DNA from: Peptoniphilus_A olsenii
GTDB lineage: Bacteria; Bacillota; Clostridia; Tissierellales; Peptoniphilaceae
Direction: 5' to 3'
Length of the DNA stretch: 64,000 nt
Assembly (NCBI RefSeq): GCF_040545475.1
Contig: NZ_JBEPMA010000001.1
Location: forward strand, 1 to 64,000
The notes below the pieces were generated by a model. That model was not told the origin of the DNA, did not search any database, and was given only the letters and a program-made list of their open reading frames with translations. Within the stretch, counting starts at the first letter, position 1; every line of letters begins with the position of its first letter. Both the position numbers and the translations under genes were made by a program. Below are positions 16,377 through 26,545 of this stretch, piece by piece.

Positions 16377-19300
16377 ATGTCAAAAACATTTAAAACAATG
16401 GACGGTAATGAAGCAGCCGCTCACGTAGCATATGCTTTTTCGGACGTTGCTTGTATTTATCCGATAACACCTTCTTCTCCAATGGCTGAGCACATTGATG
16501 CTTGGGCTTCTCATGGAAGAAAAAACATTTTTGGACAAGAAGTTATGGTAAAAGAATTACAATCTGAAGGAGGAGCAGCTGGTGCTGTTCACGGTGCACT
16601 TCAAGCTGGTTCTTTAACATCTACTTATACAGCTTCACAAGGTTTATTACTTATGTTGCCAAATATGTATAAAATCGCAGGAGAATTACTACCTGGAGTT
16701 TTCCACGTAGCAGCAAGAGCTCTTGCTTCTCATGCACTTTCAATATTTGGTGACCACCAAGACGTAATGGCAGCTCGTGCATCTGGATTTGCTTTACTTG
16801 CATCTGGATCTGTTCAAGAGTCTATGGACTTAGCAGGAGTTGCACATTTATCAGCTATTAAAGGAAGAGTACCATTTGTTCATTTCTTTGACGGATTTAG
16901 AACATCACATGAAATTCAAAAAATTGAAGTTCTTGATTATGAAGATCTTGAAAAATTAGTTGATAAAGAGGCAATCAAAGAATTTAAACAAAGAGCTTTA
17001 AATCCATCTAATCCTGAAATTAGAGGTACAGCTCAAAACCCAGATATCTATTTCCAAGAAGTAGAAGCATCTAATAACTTCTATACTGATATTATTGGAA
17101 TAACAGATAATTATATGAAAGAAATTTCAAAATTAACAGGTAGAGATTATGGTCTTTTCACATATTATGGTGCGAAAGATGCTACTGATATTATTATCGC
17201 TATGGGTTCTGTTACAGAAACTGTAGAAGAAGTAGTTGATTATCTAAATGATAAGGGACAAAAAACTGGTGTACTTAAAGTTCACTTATATAGACCATTC
17301 TCTGTAGAACATTTCTTAGAAGCAATTCCAGAAACTGTAGAAAGAATTGCAGTTCTTGATAGAACTAAAGAAAAAGGTGCAGATGGACAACCCCTATACC
17401 TTGATGTAAGAAATGTATTTTATGAACAAGAAAAGAAACCAGTTATTGTTGGTGGTATTTATGGACTAGGTTCCAAAGACACTAACCCAACTGATATCCT
17501 TTCTGTATTTGATAATCTTAAAAAAGAAAATCCTAAAAATGACTTCACAATTGGTATTGTTGATGATGTAACAAATAAATCACTTCCAATTAAAGAAAAA
17601 ATTACAACTGAACCAAAGGGAACTATCAGATGTAAATTCTGGGGATTCGGTTCTGATGGTACTGTTGGTGCAAATAAATCTGCAATCAAAATCATTGGAG
17701 ATAATACTGATATGTATGCTCAAGGATATTTTGATTATGACTCTAAAAAATCTGGTGGCGTTACAATGTCTCACCTTAGATTTGGAGAAAATAGAATCAC
17801 TTCAACTTATCTATTGACAGAAACTGATTTTATTTCTTGCTCTAAGCAATCTTATGTTTATTCATATAATCTTCTTAGAGGACTTAAAAAAGGTGGTAAA
17901 TTCCTACTAAACACAGTATGGTCTGAAGATGAATTAGAAGAACATCTACCAGGATATATGAAAAAATATATCACAGAAAATGAAATAGAATTTTACACAA
18001 TCAATGCAACTAAAATAGCATCAGAAGTTGGACTTGGTGGAAGAACAAACATGGTAATGCAATCTGCATTCTTTAAATTATCCCAAGTACTTCCTATTGA
18101 ACAAGCAACTAAACTTCTTAAAGAAGCTATTGTAAAAGATTATGGTGCAAAAGGTGACGATATAGTTCAAATGAACTATAAAGCAGTTGATGCTGGAATC
18201 GATGCTTTAGTAAAAATCGAAGTTAAAGATTCTTGGAAAGATTGCGACGACACTATGAACAATAAAATTGCTGGAGCACCTGACTTTATCAATAATATTC
18301 TAATTCCTATGAATAGACAAGAAGGTAATGACTTACCTGTATCTGCATTTGTTGGAATGGAAGATGGTACTTTCCCTTCAGGCACAAGCCGTTACGAAAA
18401 GAGAGGTATTGCAGTCAATGTACCACATTGGAAAGTTGAAAACTGTATTCAATGTAATCAATGTTCATTAGTATGTCCTCATGCTGTAATTAGACCTTTC
18501 TTATTAGATGAAGAAGAAAAAGCAGGAGCACCATCAACTTTTGAAACTAAGAAAGCTCTTGGAAAAGACTTAAAAGAATATGAATATAGAATTCAAATTT
18601 CACCACTTGATTGTACAGGCTGTGGTAACTGTGCACAAGTTTGTCCTGCAAAGGAAAAAGCTCTTGTTATGAGTCCATATGAAGATGAGATTAACACTCA
18701 AATTATTAATTGGGAATATGCATCAAATAATGTTGAGTCTAAAGAAGAAAAAATTGAACCAAATAACTTCAAGAATTCACAATTCCAAACACCTTATCTT
18801 GAATTTTCAGGAGCATGTGCTGGTTGTGGTGAAACACCATATGTAAAACTTGTTACACAATTATTTGGTGATAGAATGAGTATTGCCAATGCTACTGGTT
18901 GTTCATCAATTTGGGGTGGATCTGCTCCATCAATGCCTTATTGCACAGACTCTTGTGGTAATGGTCCATCATGGGCTAACTCATTATTTGAAGATAATGC
19001 TGAATTTGGTTTTGGTATGGCTATTTCTCAAGTTCAATCTAGAGATAGAATTAAGAATTTAATGGAAGAATTTATAAATCTTGGCGTTGACGATGAAACA
19101 AATCAAGTATTCAACGAATGGATTGAAAGTAAAGATGATTATAAAACATCTAAACTTGCAAGTGCAAAAGTGTTAAAAGCATTGGACAAAAACTTTGGAG
19201 ATGAAAAAGCAGATGAAATCATCGAAACTCTAAAAGGCCTTGAAAAATTCTTAATTAAGAAGAGTCAATGGATTATCGGTGGAGATGGTTGGGCATATGA

Positions 19301-19916
19301 CATTGGATATGGCGGACTTGACCACGTTCTAGCATCTGGTGAAGATATAAATGTATTAGTATTAGATACAGAAGTGTACTCTAACACAGGAGGACAAGCT
19401 TCTAAATCTACTCCTACAGCAGCTATAGCTCAATTTGCGGCTTCTGGTAAAATTACTAAGAAAAAAGATTTGGGTCTAATGGCTACAACTTATGGATATG
19501 TTTATGTAGCACAAATTGCTCTTGGCGCAGATAAAAACCAAGCTTATAGAGCAATTAAAGAGGCTGAAGCTTATAATGGTCCTTCATTAATTATCGCTTA
19601 TGCTCCATGTATAAACCATGGAATTAGAGTAGGTATGGGCTTCTCAATAGAGGAAGAAAAGAAAGCTGTTGAATCAGGTTACTGGCATCTATATAGATTT
19701 AATCCTGAACTTAAGAATGAAGGAAAGAATCCATTTATTCTAGACTCTAAAGAACCTACTAAATCTTATAGAGAATTCCTTGATGGAGAAGTTAGATATA
19801 CTTCACTTAAGAAATTATTCCCTGAAAGAGCAGAAAGACTTTATGAAGCAGCAGAAGAAAATGCTATGGAAAGATATCAAAGTTATATTAATCTAGCAAG
19901 AAATGACGCTGAATAA
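16377..19916 (+). CDS. nifJ: Pyruvate:ferredoxin (flavodoxin) oxidoreductase
   Basis: This enzyme oxidises pyruvate with CoA to acetyl-CoA and CO2 and reduces ferredoxin, the central step of anaerobic energy metabolism. The 1179-residue protein is the single-chain, homodimeric form. The pyruvate/TPP-binding N-terminal domain comes first (GNEAAAHVAYAFSDVACIYPITPSSPMAE). Two [4Fe-4S] motifs follow, CIQCNQCSLVCP near 690 and CTGCGNCAQVCP near 746. A further cluster ligand set (CAGCGE) lies near 814, and the C-terminal TPP domain has GDGWAYDIGYGG and NTGGQ near 968-1005. Start AGGAGG. Codons are more C-rich than in neighbouring genes, consistent with high expression. It stands alone between a promoter and a terminator. 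Confidence 0.97.
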   Translation: MSKTFKTMDGNEAAAHVAYAFSDVACIYPITPSSPMAEHIDAWASHGRKNIFGQEVMVKELQSEGGAAGAVHGALQAGSLTSTYTASQGLLLMLPNMYKIAGELLPGVFHVAARALASHALSIFGDHQDVMAARASGFALLASGSVQESMDLAGVAHLSAIKGRVPFVHFFDGFRTSHEIQKIEVLDYEDLEKLVDKEAIKEFKQRALNPSNPEIRGTAQNPDIYFQEVEASNNFYTDIIGITDNYMKEISKLTGRDYGLFTYYGAKDATDIIIAMGSVTETVEEVVDYLNDKGQKTGVLKVHLYRPFSVEHFLEAIPETVERIAVLDRTKEKGADGQPLYLDVRNVFYEQEKKPVIVGGIYGLGSKDTNPTDILSVFDNLKKENPKNDFTIGIVDDVTNKSLPIKEKITTEPKGTIRCKFWGFGSDGTVGANKSAIKIIGDNTDMYAQGYFDYDSKKSGGVTMSHLRFGENRITSTYLLTETDFISCSKQSYVYSYNLLRGLKKGGKFLLNTVWSEDELEEHLPGYMKKYITENEIEFYTINATKIASEVGLGGRTNMVMQSAFFKLSQVLPIEQATKLLKEAIVKDYGAKGDDIVQMNYKAVDAGIDALVKIEVKDSWKDCDDTMNNKIAGAPDFINNILIPMNRQEGNDLPVSAFVGMEDGTFPSGTSRYEKRGIAVNVPHWKVENCIQCNQCSLVCPHAVIRPFLLDEEEKAGAPSTFETKKALGKDLKEYEYRIQISPLDCTGCGNCAQVCPAKEKALVMSPYEDEINTQIINWEYASNNVESKEEKIEPNNFKNSQFQTPYLEFSGACAGCGETPYVKLVTQLFGDRMSIANATGCSSIWGGSAPSMPYCTDSCGNGPSWANSLFEDNAEFGFGMAISQVQSRDRIKNLMEEFINLGVDDETNQVFNEWIESKDDYKTSKLASAKVLKALDKNFGDEKADEIIETLKGLEKFLIKKSQWIIGGDGWAYDIGYGGLDHVLASGEDINVLVLDTEVYSNTGGQASKSTPTAAIAQFAASGKITKKKDLGLMATTYGYVYVAQIALGADKNQAYRAIKEAEAYNGPSLIIAYAPCINHGIRVGMGFSIEEEKKAVESGYWHLYRFNPELKNEGKNPFILDSKEPTKSYREFLDGEVRYTSLKKLFPERAERLYEAAEENAMERYQSYINLARNDAE

Positions 19917-19935
19917 TTTAATTAAATATATTTTT

Positions 19936-19963
19936 AAGTGCAAGATTCGTCTTGCACTTTTTT
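19936..19963 (+). terminator. Rho-independent terminator after nifJ
   Basis: AAGTGCAAG (19936-19944) pairs perfectly with CTTGCACTT (19951-19959), then T to 19963. Confidence 0.95.
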
Positions 19964-20038
19964 AATTCAAAGACTGTTAAATTATTGATTTTTTTTAATC
20001 TATGATATATATTAAGATAAGGCTAGTAGGAGGTAATA

Positions 20039-21025
20039 ATGAAATTAATTTTTGATATAAATGGCGGAGATAACCGTGAAGAAATAATAAAGGGAGCGTT
20101 AGATGCCTCTAATGAATTTAATACTGATATTATTTTAGTTGGCGAAAAAAACTATGCTGAAGAAATATTAAGTAGATTAGATTATAATGAGAATAAAATA
20201 CAAATTATAGATGCTCCAGATAATATAGAAAATAACGAAGATCCAGCTTTTGCTATTAGAAAAAAGAAGAATTCATCAATAGTGGTGGCTCTTAATTTAT
20301 TAAAAGAAAATAAAGATTGTGCTTTTATATCTGCCGGAAGTACTGGCGCTTTATTGGCTGGAGGACTATTTATAGTTGGACGTATCAAAGGGATTAAACG
20401 TGGAGTTTTGCCTGTATTACTTCCTGGTGTAAACTCTAAAACAATGTTAATTGATTCAGGTGCAAATATGGACACAGATCCTGAATTACTTATGCAATTT
20501 GCCGAACTTGGAAAAATATTTTTAGAATCACATTATCAAATAAATGATCCAAAAATTGGATTATTAAATGTAGGATCTGAAGAAGGCAAAGGAAATAATT
20601 TAGCAAAAGAGACTTATAAATTATTAAAAGAATCAAAATTAAACTTTTATGGTAATATTGAGGCTAGAGATATAACAGATAATGAATGTGATTTAGTTAT
20701 ATGTGATGGCTTCGATGGCAATATTTTATTAAAATCTATAGAAGGAATAGTTGGTTTTTTAGTTAATATTATATTTAGTGAAGTTGAAAAATCAAAGTTT
20801 GATGATGATTTAAAATTAAAGCTTATTAATATGATTAAGTTACAATTAAAGAACTTGGATTCTGAAGAAGTCGGTGGAACTATACTGCTTGGAATTGATG
20901 GAAATATTATTAAAGCACATGGAAGTTCAAACTCACTAGCTATAAAGAACGCTGCTAAATATGCATTAGATGTAGGTAAGAACGATGTAATTAATAAAAT
21001 TAAATTAAGAATTGGAGATGAATGA
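20039..21025 (+). CDS. plsX: Phosphate acyltransferase PlsX
   Basis: PlsX converts acyl-ACP to acyl-phosphate, the donor for PlsY in phosphatidic-acid synthesis; plsY lies at 60760 in this window. The 328-residue length is normal. The DxxGGD start is degenerate (DINGGD). The ISAGSTGALLAGGLFIVGRI segment and the GVLPVLLPG, DSGANMD and VICDGFDGNILLKSIEG motifs are diagnostic. TAGGAGG precedes the ATG. The gene overlaps or abuts acpP, its substrate carrier. No FapR-type operator was seen upstream. Confidence 0.95.
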   Translation: MKLIFDINGGDNREEIIKGALDASNEFNTDIILVGEKNYAEEILSRLDYNENKIQIIDAPDNIENNEDPAFAIRKKKNSSIVVALNLLKENKDCAFISAGSTGALLAGGLFIVGRIKGIKRGVLPVLLPGVNSKTMLIDSGANMDTDPELLMQFAELGKIFLESHYQINDPKIGLLNVGSEEGKGNNLAKETYKLLKESKLNFYGNIEARDITDNECDLVICDGFDGNILLKSIEGIVGFLVNIIFSEVEKSKFDDDLKLKLINMIKLQLKNLDSEEVGGTILLGIDGNIIKAHGSSNSLAIKNAAKYALDVGKNDVINKIKLRIGDE

Positions 21026-21026
21026 A

Positions 21027-21251
21027 GTGAAAGAAGAAATTTTAAAATTAATAGCTGAAGAATTTAATATGGAAGTTAATGATTTAGATGAAGGTATGTC
21101 TTTTCAAGATGATTTAAACGCTGATTCCATCGAATTGGTTGAACTTATCATGAGTATCGAAGAAGAATATGATATTGAAGTTTCTGAAGATGATTTATCT
21201 AAATTTGAAACTGTTGGCGATGTAATTGATTATTTAGAAGATATAGAATAG
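21027..21251 (+). CDS. acpP: Acyl carrier protein
   Basis: The 74-residue acidic protein carries fatty-acyl chains on a phosphopantetheine arm. The modified serine is in DDLNADSIELVELIM; the usual DSL is DSI here. The GTG at 21027 is chosen because GGAG (21014-21017) sits nine bases upstream and the product then matches the family length; in-frame ATG and TTG codons at 21018 and 21012 would add residues and lack a ribosome-binding site. It follows plsX by one base and precedes rnc by nine, the common Firmicutes order. Confidence 0.95.
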   Translation: MKEEILKLIAEEFNMEVNDLDEGMSFQDDLNADSIELVELIMSIEEEYDIEVSEDDLSKFETVGDVIDYLEDIE

Positions 21252-21260
21252 AGTTTCACT

Positions 21261-21962
21261 ATGAGTAAGAGATTAGTACAAATTCAGAATAAAATTGGAT
21301 ATTCTTTTAAAGATTTAAAATTACTAAAATCTGCATTAACTCATAGTTCTTATGTCAATGAAAATAAAATGCATCACTTTGAGAGTAATGAAAGATTAGA
21401 GTTTTTGGGTGATGCAGTCCTTGATCTTGTAATTGGTGAATATTTATATACAAAATATCCTCAAAAATCTGAGGGTTATCTTTCTAAACTCCGATCTGAG
21501 TCTGTCAATGAACATATTCTATATATGATTTCAAAAGAGATAAATCTTGGTGATTCAATATTATTTGGGAATGGTGAAATAAAAAACGGTGGGAGAAATA
21601 GAGAGTCAACTTCTTCTGATGCTTTAGAAGCATTAATTGGTGCTATATATTTAGATTCTTCATTTGAATGTGCAAAAAATATAGTTTTAGAACTTTTTAA
21701 TTCTTATATAAATGAAGATGTTATCAAAAATATCAGTAGAGATTATAAAACTGAGTTTCAAGAAATTGTTCAAAAATATGGAAAAATTTGTGAATATGAG
21801 ATTGTAAAAGAAGAAGGGCCTGACAATAATAAGACTTTTTATTCCCATCTAAAGATTGATGGCAAAGTAGTTGGAAAAGGTTCAGGAAAAACTAAGAAAA
21901 AAGCCACACAAATGGCTGCAAAAGCAGCAATTGATGATTTGGAGGGTACTAATTTTGTCTAA
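21261..21962 (+). CDS. rnc: Ribonuclease III
   Basis: RNase III cleaves double-stranded RNA, including rRNA precursors. The 233-residue protein has the catalytic signature ERLEFLGDAVLDL near residue 43, a second acidic site in SDALEALIGAIYLD, and a C-terminal double-stranded-RNA-binding domain at about 158-228 (DYKTEFQEIVQKYG, then GSGKTKKKATQMAAKAAI). The start is the ATG at 21261 with a weak ribosome-binding site. The last codons overlap the start of the radical-SAM gene. Confidence 0.95.
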   Translation: MSKRLVQIQNKIGYSFKDLKLLKSALTHSSYVNENKMHHFESNERLEFLGDAVLDLVIGEYLYTKYPQKSEGYLSKLRSESVNEHILYMISKEINLGDSILFGNGEIKNGGRNRESTSSDALEALIGAIYLDSSFECAKNIVLELFNSYINEDVIKNISRDYKTEFQEIVQKYGKICEYEIVKEEGPDNNKTFYSHLKIDGKVVGKGSGKTKKKATQMAAKAAIDDLEGTNFV

Positions 21963-23022
21963 AAAGAATATTATCCCTATTTTTGTGCCTCATTATGGTT
22001 GTCCAAATGACTGTGTTTTCTGTAATCAGAGAAAAATCACAGGAGCATCAACAGATATTTCAAGTAGTGATGTTGAAAAAACTATTTTGGAATATCTTTC
22101 TTATTTTAAAAGAAAAGATAATGTTGAAATTGCTTTTTATGGAGGTAGTTTTACAGCTATAGATATTAAAGAACAGAGTGAACTACTAAAGGTTGCTTGT
22201 TCTTTTAAAAATATAGGCCTTGTAAATGAAATAAGATTATCAACAAGACCAGATGCCATAAATGACGAGATTTTACAAAATCTAAAGAAATACTCTGTCG
22301 ATATTATAGAGCTTGGAGTTCAAAGTTTAGACGAAGAGGTACTAAAGTTATCTAACAGAGGACACAATTCTAAAGTTGTCTATGAATCTAGCAAACTAAT
22401 TAAAGAATATGGATTTAAACTGGGATTGCAACAGATGATAGGTTTGCCAGGAGATAATTATAGTAAATCAATTTTGACTGCAGAAGAATTTGTAAAGCTA
22501 AATCCTTATTGTGTTAGAATTTATCCTACTCTTGTAATTAAAGATACAGCCCTAAATTATAAATATAAATGTGGAGAATATTCTTCCCTTGATTTGGAAG
22601 AATCTATACCAATAGTTGCAGATATCCTTGATATTTATTATAAAGCAAATATCAATGTAATTAGAGTGGGGTTACAAGCTACAGAGAATATAAATTTTGA
22701 AAAAGATGTTGTTGCTGGTGCATTTCATCCTGCTTATAGGCAATTTGTCGAATCTTTTTATATAAGGAAAGCTCTTATTAACTATTTCAAGATTAGCAAT
22801 AATATAAAGGAAAAAATTATAATAAAAGCAAGTGGCAAAAATATTTCTAATATAAGCGGCCAAAAAAGAATTAATAAACAAAATATAATTAATGAACTTA
22901 AGATTAAAAAATTAAATTTAATTGAAGATAATTTATCTGATTTTGAAATAGAGATTTTTTCTATTAAAAATGAAATTATTGACATTAGAGATTATTATAG
23001 GATGAATATAATATGTACTTAA
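21955..23022 (+). CDS. Elp3-like radical SAM protein of the rnc-smc locus
   Basis: The 355-residue protein has the CX3CX2C cluster motif at C16-C20-C23 (GCPNDCVFCNQ), then FYGGSFTAI, ELGVQSLDEEVL and QMIGLPGD, which mark an Elp3/HemN-like radical-SAM barrel. It lacks the acetyltransferase domain of true Elp3. Clostridia and relatives commonly carry such a gene between rnc and smc, function undefined; RNA modification is a guess from the fold. The TTG at 21955 follows GGAGG (21941-21945) by nine bases. It overlaps rnc upstream and smc downstream. Confidence 0.8.
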   Translation: MSKKNIIPIFVPHYGCPNDCVFCNQRKITGASTDISSSDVEKTILEYLSYFKRKDNVEIAFYGGSFTAIDIKEQSELLKVACSFKNIGLVNEIRLSTRPDAINDEILQNLKKYSVDIIELGVQSLDEEVLKLSNRGHNSKVVYESSKLIKEYGFKLGLQQMIGLPGDNYSKSILTAEEFVKLNPYCVRIYPTLVIKDTALNYKYKCGEYSSLDLEESIPIVADILDIYYKANINVIRVGLQATENINFEKDVVAGAFHPAYRQFVESFYIRKALINYFKISNNIKEKIIIKASGKNISNISGQKRINKQNIINELKIKKLNLIEDNLSDFEIEIFSIKNEIIDIRDYYRMNIICT

Positions 23023-26000
23023 AAAGTGTGACTATGCAAGGATTCAAATCCTTTGCGAATAAAACTAAAATTGAATTAGATGAATCCATCACGGCTATTG
23101 TTGGTCCAAACGGAAGTGGGAAAAGTAATATTACAGATGCTATAACTTGGGTTTTAGGTGAAACTTCTGTCAAAAATTTAAGAGGAAGTAAGATGGAAGA
23201 TGTTATATTTTCTGGAACTGACAATAAAAAGCCTTTGGGTATGGCCGAAGTTACTATTGTTTTTGATAATTCTGATAGAACATTAGATACACCTTATAAC
23301 GAGGTATCTGTAACTAGAAGAATGTATAGGTCTTTGGAAAGTGAGTTTTTAATAAATAACAAAAAATGCCGCTTAAAAGACATAAAAGAATTGTTCATGG
23401 ATACTGGTATTGGTAAAGATGGTTATTCGTTAATTGGTCAGGGAAAAATTGAATCTGTTCTAAGCTCCAGACCAGAAGATAGACGAGCTATTTTTGAAGA
23501 AGCAGCTGGTATTTCTAAATTTAAATATAAAAAAGTGCAATCAAAAAATAAATTATTGAAAACTGAAGAAAATCTTATAAGAATTGAAGATTTGCTTACT
23601 GAGATTTCTAACCAGGAAGAAAGTTTAAATAAACAAGCTGAAAAAGCAAAAAAATATTTAGAAGATTTTAACAGGTTAAAAGACATTGATATTAATTTTG
23701 TGTCTCAAAAAATTAGTATATTGAATGAAGATATAGACAAGCTCTCCACATCAATAGATAATTTAGAAGTAGAATACAATAATTTAGAAATTAGGAAATC
23801 ATCCCTTGTAGATAAAAAAAATAATATTGAATTATTATCAGTCGAAAATAAAGAGACTCTTTCAAATAAAAAAACTAAACTTGAGGAAAAAAGTTCTATT
23901 TTTGAAGAGTTGAAAGTAAAATCTAGTGTTTTAGACGAGCAATTAAAATCTTTAAAAAGAGATATAGAAAGATTAAATACGGAAAAATTGGAACAAACTA
24001 AAAACATTGAGTCTAATGAAAATACTCTTTTAGATCTTCGAAACAAAGCAGAAGAATTTGATAAAGAAAGTGCTAATCTTCAATCGAGGTTAAATAATTT
24101 AGATGAAACTATATCTTTAAAGGCTGAAGAAATTGCTACAATTGAAAAAAATGAATCTAAAAAAAATTCTAGTAGAAATACTTTAAAAAATGATATTGAA
24201 AATATAAAATTTAGAAATACAACTTTGCAAGCTATGATAGAGGACAAAAAGAATAGAAAGTCATCTATTGATAATAATATAGTCAAATTTGAAAATAATA
24301 AAATTGAATTTAAAGAATTAATTAATGAACTTTCAGAAGAAAAGTCCAAATTAATTGATAATAAAACAAAAATTAAAACTGAAGTAACCGAACTTGAATC
24401 TGCTATTCTTAATTTTAAAAAATTTTGTCAGAACGAAAATTCTAAGCTAAATGAATTAGATAATTCTATTAATGAAAAAAATGCAAAACTAAAAATTTTA
24501 AAAAATATGGAATCTAATTTCGAAGGCTACAATAGATCTGTAAAAACTTTTATGAATTTTTGTAAAAATAGAAATTTATTTAATGATTCACTTTATGGAC
24601 CAGTTGGAGATAAATTTAAAGTTTTAGAAGAGTATGAAAAAGCAATTACTGTTGCTTTAGGTTCAATGGCTCAAAATATTATTGTTCGTGATACCACTCA
24701 AACTCAAAAAATGTTAAAAATACTCAATGATAATAAGATGGGCAGAATTACTTTTTTGCCTTTAGACAGAGTTAAAAGTAGAAAGACATCTAAAATAATT
24801 AATGATAAGGGAGCTATAGGTGTAGCTTCAGATTTGATTGAATTTGATGATAAATTTAGGGATGTATTTGAAAATCTATTAGGATATGTTCTTATAGCAG
24901 ATAATTATAAAAATGGAGCTTATATTTCTAGAAAATATAATATCAAAGTTGTTACATTGTTAGGTGAAGTTTTTAACACTTCTGGTGCCATCACTGGTGG
25001 TAGTTTGAATACGTTCAATACTTCATTTATCCAGAGAAAAAACGAGATAGAAGAATACATTAAAGAACTTAAAAACTTATCTTTGATTAAAAAAGGAGTA
25101 GAAGAAACATTAAAATCTAAAATGACAGAGTTTAAATTAAAAGAAGAAAACCTTATTAATTTAAAAGATAAATATAATTCAATATTATCTAGAATAGAGA
25201 TAGTTGAAAATAATCTATTAAAAAATAATCAAAGTAATGAAATTAATGAGGATTATTTATCAAGATATTTAAATGAAAAATCACAAATTGAGAACAGTAT
25301 TCACGAAGATATTAAGACATTAAAAGACAATGAATTGTTACTTGAAGAGAAAATTCTTAAGCTTAAAGATATAGATTCTTCTACTGATAAAGATGATAAT
25401 TTTATTAATATTAAAAATGAATTTGAAAAAATAAAATCACAACGTCTAGATATTATATTATTGCAAAAAGAAAACAAAGAACGAATTTCATATAATAATC
25501 TGGAATTAGAGAGATTTCAAAATTCAATTGAAGACTTAAAAAATGAAATTCAAAATTTAGACGAGCAATTGATGGTAAATGACAAACTTTTAGATAAAAA
25601 AATTAGTATATATGAAGAAAGCTTAACTTCATCTGATGCATTAGCGAATGAAATTTCCACTATTAAAAAAGATATTTCTGAAATAGAAGATATAATTTTT
25701 CAAAATGATGAAGAATTAAATACTCACAAAGAAGAAATTGTAACAATTAACGAAAATATTTTAAATAATAAAAATGAACGTGAAAATCAAAAATATAAAA
25801 TTGAAGTTAAAGAAGAGATCATTAATACTCAAAAGAACAGAATATTCGAAGAATATAATATTAGTGAAGAGGACTTACTAAATTTAAGTGAAATAGAAGA
25901 AGTACCTGAAAAAGTGGTAAAAACTCTTAGACGCAGGGTAAAAAATTATGGGGAAGTAAATATTGGTTCTATTGATGAACATAAATTGGTAAAAGAGAGA

Positions 26001-26534
26001 TTGAATTTTTATTCAAAACAGAGAGATGATTTAATTGAAGCCAAAAATGAAATAGAGAATATTTTAAATAAACTAGATTCAGAAATGAAAAAAAGTTTTA
26101 AAGACGCTATTAAAGAAATTTCTGATCATTTTCAAAATATTTTTAAAATATTATTTAATGGTGGAAATGCTGAAATTAATATTGAAGGTGATTTATTAGA
26201 ATCAGGAATTGAGATTAAAGCTTCACCACCTGGAAAAAAACTTCAATCTTTGAGTTTGCTTTCTGGAGGAGAGAGGGCTCTGACGGCAGTTGCCCTATTA
26301 TTTGCTCTATTAAAGGTTAGACCAGCATCATTTTGTATACTTGATGAAATTGATGCAGCTCTAGATGATGCTAATATTAAAAGATATGCTGAGTATTTAA
26401 TGACTCTTGAAAATATACAATTTATAATTATAACACACAGAAAGCTTACGATGGAAATAGCAAAGAGCATGTATGGTGTAACTATGCAAGAAAAAGGTAT
26501 AAGTACAATGTATTCTGTTAAATTAAATGATTAG
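23013..26534 (+). CDS. smc: Chromosome segregation ATPase SMC
   Basis: SMC dimers with ScpA and ScpB organise and segregate the chromosome. The 1173 residues run in the usual order: Walker A (GPNGSGKSN) at 31-39, a long coiled coil, the hinge at about 515-665 (FEGYNRSVKTFM to SGAITGGSLNTF), the returning coiled coil, and the C-terminal head with LSLLSGGERALTAVALLFALL near 1080 and Walker B (FCILDEIDAALDD) near 1108. Its first bases overlap the radical-SAM gene; ftsY follows after eleven bases behind GGAGG. Confidence 0.97.
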   Translation: MYLKSVTMQGFKSFANKTKIELDESITAIVGPNGSGKSNITDAITWVLGETSVKNLRGSKMEDVIFSGTDNKKPLGMAEVTIVFDNSDRTLDTPYNEVSVTRRMYRSLESEFLINNKKCRLKDIKELFMDTGIGKDGYSLIGQGKIESVLSSRPEDRRAIFEEAAGISKFKYKKVQSKNKLLKTEENLIRIEDLLTEISNQEESLNKQAEKAKKYLEDFNRLKDIDINFVSQKISILNEDIDKLSTSIDNLEVEYNNLEIRKSSLVDKKNNIELLSVENKETLSNKKTKLEEKSSIFEELKVKSSVLDEQLKSLKRDIERLNTEKLEQTKNIESNENTLLDLRNKAEEFDKESANLQSRLNNLDETISLKAEEIATIEKNESKKNSSRNTLKNDIENIKFRNTTLQAMIEDKKNRKSSIDNNIVKFENNKIEFKELINELSEEKSKLIDNKTKIKTEVTELESAILNFKKFCQNENSKLNELDNSINEKNAKLKILKNMESNFEGYNRSVKTFMNFCKNRNLFNDSLYGPVGDKFKVLEEYEKAITVALGSMAQNIIVRDTTQTQKMLKILNDNKMGRITFLPLDRVKSRKTSKIINDKGAIGVASDLIEFDDKFRDVFENLLGYVLIADNYKNGAYISRKYNIKVVTLLGEVFNTSGAITGGSLNTFNTSFIQRKNEIEEYIKELKNLSLIKKGVEETLKSKMTEFKLKEENLINLKDKYNSILSRIEIVENNLLKNNQSNEINEDYLSRYLNEKSQIENSIHEDIKTLKDNELLLEEKILKLKDIDSSTDKDDNFINIKNEFEKIKSQRLDIILLQKENKERISYNNLELERFQNSIEDLKNEIQNLDEQLMVNDKLLDKKISIYEESLTSSDALANEISTIKKDISEIEDIIFQNDEELNTHKEEIVTINENILNNKNERENQKYKIEVKEEIINTQKNRIFEEYNISEEDLLNLSEIEEVPEKVVKTLRRRVKNYGEVNIGSIDEHKLVKERLNFYSKQRDDLIEAKNEIENILNKLDSEMKKSFKDAIKEISDHFQNIFKILFNGGNAEINIEGDLLESGIEIKASPPGKKLQSLSLLSGGERALTAVALLFALLKVRPASFCILDEIDAALDDANIKRYAEYLMTLENIQFIIITHRKLTMEIAKSMYGVTMQEKGISTMYSVKLND

Positions 26535-26545
26535 GAGGTATTTTA

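Noticed and set aside
19964..20038. FapR operator before plsX
   Set aside because: No inverted repeat of the FapR type was found, only a weak TATGAT box and a ribosome-binding site.
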